From Rhodospirillaceae bacterium (GTDB taxonomy: Bacteria; Pseudomonadota; Alphaproteobacteria; UBA828): DNA of 36,279 nucleotides. The position numbers were made by a program, and so were the translations under genes. Below the pieces are notes generated by a model that saw only the letters and a program-made list of their open reading frames with translations, had not been told where the DNA came from and searched no databases. Below, in pieces: positions 33,291 to 36,279 of the stretch; the stretch's first letter is position 1; the number at the start of each line of letters is the position of its first letter. Location of the stretch: the NCBI GenBank assembly GCA_018666805.1, contig JABIXB010000034.1, positions 1 to 36,279 of the forward strand, read 5' to 3'.

Positions 33291-34364
33291 ATGACGAATT
33301 TAGAAAAAACTGAGTGCGACGCTGTGTTTAACTCGCCGGCCTATAATCAGCACGAACAGGTGATTTTCTGCGCCGATGCCGAGAGCGGGCTGCGCGCCAT
33401 CATCGCCATTCACAATAGCCGGCTCGGCCCGGCGCTGGGCGGCTGCCGCATGTGGCCTTACAAATGCGAAAATGAGGCAATCACCGATGTGCTCCGCCTG
33501 TCGCGCGCCATGAGCTATAAGAACGCCCTGGCGCAACTTTCGACCGGCGGCGGGAAAAGCGTCATTATCGGCGATCCGAAAAGCGACAAAAGCGAGGCCC
33601 TGTTTCACGCCTTTGGGCGCTTCGTCGAGAGCCTCGCCGGGCGCTATATCGTCGCCGAGGATGTCGGCACGACGGTTGAGGATATGAACCAGATCAGAAG
33701 CCAGACCGCTCATGTTATGGGTTTCTCCGCGCAACAGGGGAGCAGCGGCGATCCTTCGCCGGTCACCGCCTACGGCGTCTTTTGCGGCCTTAAGGCAGCA
33801 GTCGAATACCGCCTCGGGCGCAGCGAACTGGCGGGATTGCGCGTTGCCGTGCAGGGAATCGGCAATGTCGGATACCAATTGTGCAAATATCTGCATGAGG
33901 CCGGGGCAAAACTGATTGTGAGCGATATTCAACTTGATGCGATGGCCAGGGCGGAAGCGGATTTCGCCGCCGAACGTGCGCCCGGCACAGAAATACACGA
34001 TCAGGACGTCGAGGTTTTCGCTCCCTGTGCTCTTGGCGCGGAAATAAACCGCCGCACGATCCCACGCCTGAAGGCGCAAATCGTTGCCGGCGCCGCCAAC
34101 AATCAATTGGAGCGGCCCGAGGATGGCGCCGATCTGGCGGCGCGCGGCATTCTCTATGCGCCCGACTATGTCATTAATGCCGGTGGTGTCATTAACCTTT
34201 CTTACGAGCGCGAAAGCGGCTATGACCGCGCTGAGGCGATGACCCACACCGCGCGCATCCATGATATCGCCATGGAAATATTCAGCCGCGCCGAGCGCGA
34301 AAGCCGGCCGACAAGCGATATTGCCGACGCCATGGCTGAGGAATTGCTCACCGGAGCTCGTTAG
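33291..34364 (+). CDS. ldh: leucine/valine/phenylalanine dehydrogenase
   Basis: This NAD-dependent enzyme deaminates branched-chain (or aromatic) amino acids to 2-oxo acids. The 357-residue protein has the family lysines Lys77 (MSYKNA) and Lys89 (GGGKSVI), GPALGGCRMW (47-55), the dinucleotide-binding VQGIGNVGYQLC, and INAGGVINL near the C-terminus. The ATG at 33291 has GGAG eight bases upstream. The leucine dehydrogenase subgroup fits best; phenylalanine dehydrogenase is the alternative. The following FAH-family gene suggests a shared catabolic route, but the two are 82 bp apart. Confidence 0.92.
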   Translation: MTNLEKTECDAVFNSPAYNQHEQVIFCADAESGLRAIIAIHNSRLGPALGGCRMWPYKCENEAITDVLRLSRAMSYKNALAQLSTGGGKSVIIGDPKSDKSEALFHAFGRFVESLAGRYIVAEDVGTTVEDMNQIRSQTAHVMGFSAQQGSSGDPSPVTAYGVFCGLKAAVEYRLGRSELAGLRVAVQGIGNVGYQLCKYLHEAGAKLIVSDIQLDAMARAEADFAAERAPGTEIHDQDVEVFAPCALGAEINRRTIPRLKAQIVAGAANNQLERPEDGADLAARGILYAPDYVINAGGVINLSYERESGYDRAEAMTHTARIHDIAMEIFSRAERESRPTSDIADAMAEELLTGAR

Positions 34365-34446
34365 GCGGTTGACGGATTGAACACGGCAAGGCATTTATCC
34401 GCCGACGCCACTTCAGGCGCAAATTATCAAAACAAGAAGTAGCTCC

Positions 34447-35325
34447 ATGAAACTTGTCAGCTATGAATTGGCCGGCGCCGTGCGCCTCGGCCGGATTGAC
34501 CCCGAGGCGGGAAAAATCTATCCGCTCGGCGACAGCGAAACGGCCTACGGCAATGACATGGTCGCGCTTATCGAGCGCCACCCGGTATTGAATACGGCTT
34601 TGCCGACGGAAGATTCGGGTGTGGCGCTCGATCAGGTGAAAATCCTGGCGCCGATTCCCTCGCCGCGCAAGAACATCTTCTGTGTCGGTAAGAATTATTT
34701 TGAGCATGCGCAGGAATTCACCCAAAGCGGCTTCGACGCGACGAGTAAACGCGGCGACAATGTGCCGGATAATCCGATTATTTTTACCAAGGCGCCGACC
34801 ACGGTTATTGCGCCGGGTGATGATGTGCCGCTCCACGCGGAACAAAGCACGCAGATGGATTACGAGGCGGAGCTCGCCGTTATCATCGGCACGGGCGGGC
34901 GCGGTATTTCCAAGGCGGCGGCTTTCGACCATGTCTTCGGCTACACCATCGCCAACGATGTGACGGCGCGCGACCTGCAGCTCAAGCATCGCCAATGGTT
35001 CATCGGCAAATCACTCGATGGCACCTGCCCGATGGGCCCCTATATCGCGACTGCCGATGAAATCGATGCCGAAAATCTGACCATCCAATGTTGGGTGAAT
35101 GGCGAATTGCGCCAGGACGCTAATTCGCGCGATCTGATTTTCGATATCCCAACCCTGATCGAAACCCTATCCGCCGGCATTACACTGGAGCCCGGCGATA
35201 TCATCTCGACCGGCACGCCGGCCGGCGTCGGCATCGGCTTCGACCCACCGCGCTTTCTTGCACCGGGTGATGTGGTTAAGATTGAAATTGAGGGATTGGG
35301 GATACTGGAAAACACGATTGCCTGA
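34447..35325 (+). CDS. fumarylacetoacetate hydrolase family protein
   Basis: A 292-residue enzyme of the FAH fold, which cleaves or hydrates 2-oxo acid substrates using a divalent metal. Metal ligands appear in MDYEAELAVIIG (Glu140, Glu142) and NDVTARD (Asp171). FCVGKNYFEHAQE, IFTKAPTTVIAPGDDV and GTPAGVGIGF follow the family pattern. Specific activity (2-hydroxyhepta-2,4-diene-1,7-dioate isomerase, ureidoglycolate lyase, acylpyruvase or other) cannot be fixed. It lies after leucine dehydrogenase and before an alpha/beta hydrolase in the same direction. Its last codons are duplicated just downstream. Confidence 0.9.
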   Translation: MKLVSYELAGAVRLGRIDPEAGKIYPLGDSETAYGNDMVALIERHPVLNTALPTEDSGVALDQVKILAPIPSPRKNIFCVGKNYFEHAQEFTQSGFDATSKRGDNVPDNPIIFTKAPTTVIAPGDDVPLHAEQSTQMDYEAELAVIIGTGGRGISKAAAFDHVFGYTIANDVTARDLQLKHRQWFIGKSLDGTCPMGPYIATADEIDAENLTIQCWVNGELRQDANSRDLIFDIPTLIETLSAGITLEPGDIISTGTPAGVGIGFDPPRFLAPGDVVKIEIEGLGILENTIA

Positions 35326-35363
35326 CGGCAATATAGAAAACACAATTGCCTGACGGCAATTGT
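35308..35363 (+). repeat. tandem 25-bp duplication of the FAH gene end, forming hairpins
   Basis: The 25 bases at 35308-35332, which include the last codons and stop of the FAH-family gene, recur at 35336-35360 with one difference (G35316 versus A35344). Each copy contains ATTGCC-TGAC-GGCAAT. The second extends to a nine-pair hairpin, ACAATTGCC (35342-35350) with GGCAATTGT (35355-35363). There is no long T-run after it. It lies in the gap before the next gene at 35391. Confidence 0.75.
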
Positions 35364-35390
35364 TGAATTTACCAGGGGGAATGCAGGGAC

Positions 35391-36161
35391 ATGATGAACA
35401 TCAACGGAAAATTACTTGAAGTCGAGCAACATGGCGAAGGCGATGCCATGATTATGGTGCACGGCCTCGGCGGCTCGTCGAATGCCTGGCACCCGCAGGC
35501 AACGATTTTGTCACGCTCGTTTCACGTTATCCGGCCGGATATGGAAGGCTCGGGACGCTCGCCGGCCAAGGGCAAGATCACCATCGCCACACTGGCCAAG
35601 GACATCACTAAGCTGATGGATAAGCTGAATATCAAATCGGCCCATCTGCTCGGCCATTCCATGGGCACCATCGTTTGCCAACATATCGCCGCCGGCAGCC
35701 CGTCCCGGGTAAAGAGCCTGGCCTTGTTGGGGCCTCTGGCCGAACCGCCGGCACCGGCACGTGGCGCTCTCAAAGACCGCGCCGGCGTGGCACGCAGCAA
35801 AGGCATGGCGCCGATCGGCGATGCTCTGGTGCAGGCGGCGCTATCAGCCGATTCGCGCGCCCATCAGCCGGCCGTCGCCGCGTTCCTGCGCGAGGGCATC
35901 ATGCGCCAGGACGCCGAGGGTTATGCCCGTACCTGCGAAGCGCTGGCCGGAGCAAAATCCGCCGACCTCGCCAAGATCAAATGCCCGACACTGCTCATCA
36001 CCGGTGACGAGGACGGCGTCGCGCCGCCGGCCAATGTGCAAAAACTGGCACGCGCCATCAAGCGCTCGCAGACACTGATATTGGATCGCTGCGGACATAT
36101 TACGCCGATTGAAAAACCGGCTGAGGTCAACGCCGCTCTGCTTAACTTTTATTTCGGCTGA
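35391..36161 (+). CDS. alpha/beta hydrolase, 3-oxoadipate enol-lactonase-like
   Basis: A 256-residue alpha/beta hydrolase. VHGLGGSSNAWHP is the oxyanion loop, LLGHSMGTIV the nucleophile elbow (Ser near residue 94), LLITGDEDGVAPP the acid, and DRCGHITPIEKP the histidine. The overall look is that of the PcaD/esterase branch, with a cap region near residues 125-185. The substrate is not determined; the neighbouring FAH-family gene suggests ring-cleavage or oxo-acid catabolism. AGGGA lies just before the ATG pair at 35391 and 35394; either may start. Confidence 0.88.
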   Translation: MMNINGKLLEVEQHGEGDAMIMVHGLGGSSNAWHPQATILSRSFHVIRPDMEGSGRSPAKGKITIATLAKDITKLMDKLNIKSAHLLGHSMGTIVCQHIAAGSPSRVKSLALLGPLAEPPAPARGALKDRAGVARSKGMAPIGDALVQAALSADSRAHQPAVAAFLREGIMRQDAEGYARTCEALAGAKSADLAKIKCPTLLITGDEDGVAPPANVQKLARAIKRSQTLILDRCGHITPIEKPAEVNAALLNFYFG

Positions 36162-36169
36162 CGGCGGCA

Positions 36170-36279
36170 ATGGCGCGCGGAAACGGCGACAGCAAACCTT
36201 CAAAGAAACCGGCAGCGGCAAAAAGAAAGCCAGAGGCCACAGCAAAGGCAAAGGCAAAGGCGAAAAAGCCGTCTGCGGC
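36170..36279 (+). CDS. partial Lys/Ala-rich protein, runs off the window
   Basis: An open frame starts at ATG 36170, eight bases after the previous stop, and stays open to the window end. The first 36 residues are MARGNGDSKPSKKPAAAKRKP then alternating Ala/Lys, so very basic. This resembles the disordered N-terminus of a nucleoid or RNA-binding protein, or a histone-H1-like tail, but the identity cannot be read from so little. The gene may be co-transcribed with the hydrolase. Confidence 0.5.
   Translation, partial: MARGNGDSKPSKKPAAAKRKPEATAKAKAKAKKPSA

Overview
The window looks like chromosomal DNA of a free-living alphaproteobacterium, probably a Rhodospirillales-like lineage. This is judged from gene content alone: an NDUFA12-type complex I subunit, an HdaA-like DnaA paralogue, a B12-dependent class II ribonucleotide reductase, a DUF2066 protein next to an AI-2E permease, a phasin, and a cysE-iscR-iscS-ferredoxin operon. 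Coding density is high and codon use is GC-rich. I see no insertion sequence, integrase, prophage gene or CRISPR array.

Layout. 100-175 is an elongator tRNA-Met (minus). 286-1256 holds two tandem units, both on the minus strand. Each has a CRP-like site, a c-di-GMP-I (GEMM) riboswitch and a small PilZ gene, and the two units sit 500 bp apart. 1276-6105 is a minus-strand sulfur/iron-sulfur operon: cysE, iscR, iscS, fdx, tenA, mnmA. 6339-10461 holds housekeeping genes: an alpha/beta hydrolase, anmK, tyrS, a TetR regulator and an NDUFA12-like gene. 10462-11050 is a long AT-rich non-coding region with DnaA boxes and a strong RNA hairpin, leading into nrdJ (11051-14743), which ends in a clear terminator. 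14892-20441 is a plus-strand signalling cluster: a HAD hydrolase, a DUF5939-type adenylate cyclase broken by one in-frame TAA, two PPOX-like flavin-fold proteins, and a GAF-cyclase-HD protein. 20583-29690 holds aspS (minus), an ankyrin protein plus RNase D (plus), then ppk, hdaA, an AI-2E permease and a DUF2066 gene (minus). 29775-30947 holds purN and a phasin. 31103-33025 is a tightly overlapping three-gene ExbB/ExbD-like operon of unknown role. 33291-36161 holds leucine dehydrogenase, an FAH-family enzyme and an alpha/beta hydrolase. A Lys/Ala-rich gene runs off the right edge.

The most striking theme is second-messenger wiring. The two PilZ units appear to need both cAMP-CRP (a perfect and a near-perfect CRP dyad at class II promoter spacing) and c-di-GMP (the riboswitch on the mRNA, then the PilZ domain in the product). 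The same window encodes two nucleotide cyclases, one fused to a degenerate HD-GYP-like domain. The other items most worth following up are the nonsense-interrupted cyclase, the structured nrdJ leader, and the ExbB/ExbD-like operon whose ExbD-like subunit carries a DUF2135/YfaP-like domain. All family assignments come from reading motifs; no database search was run.
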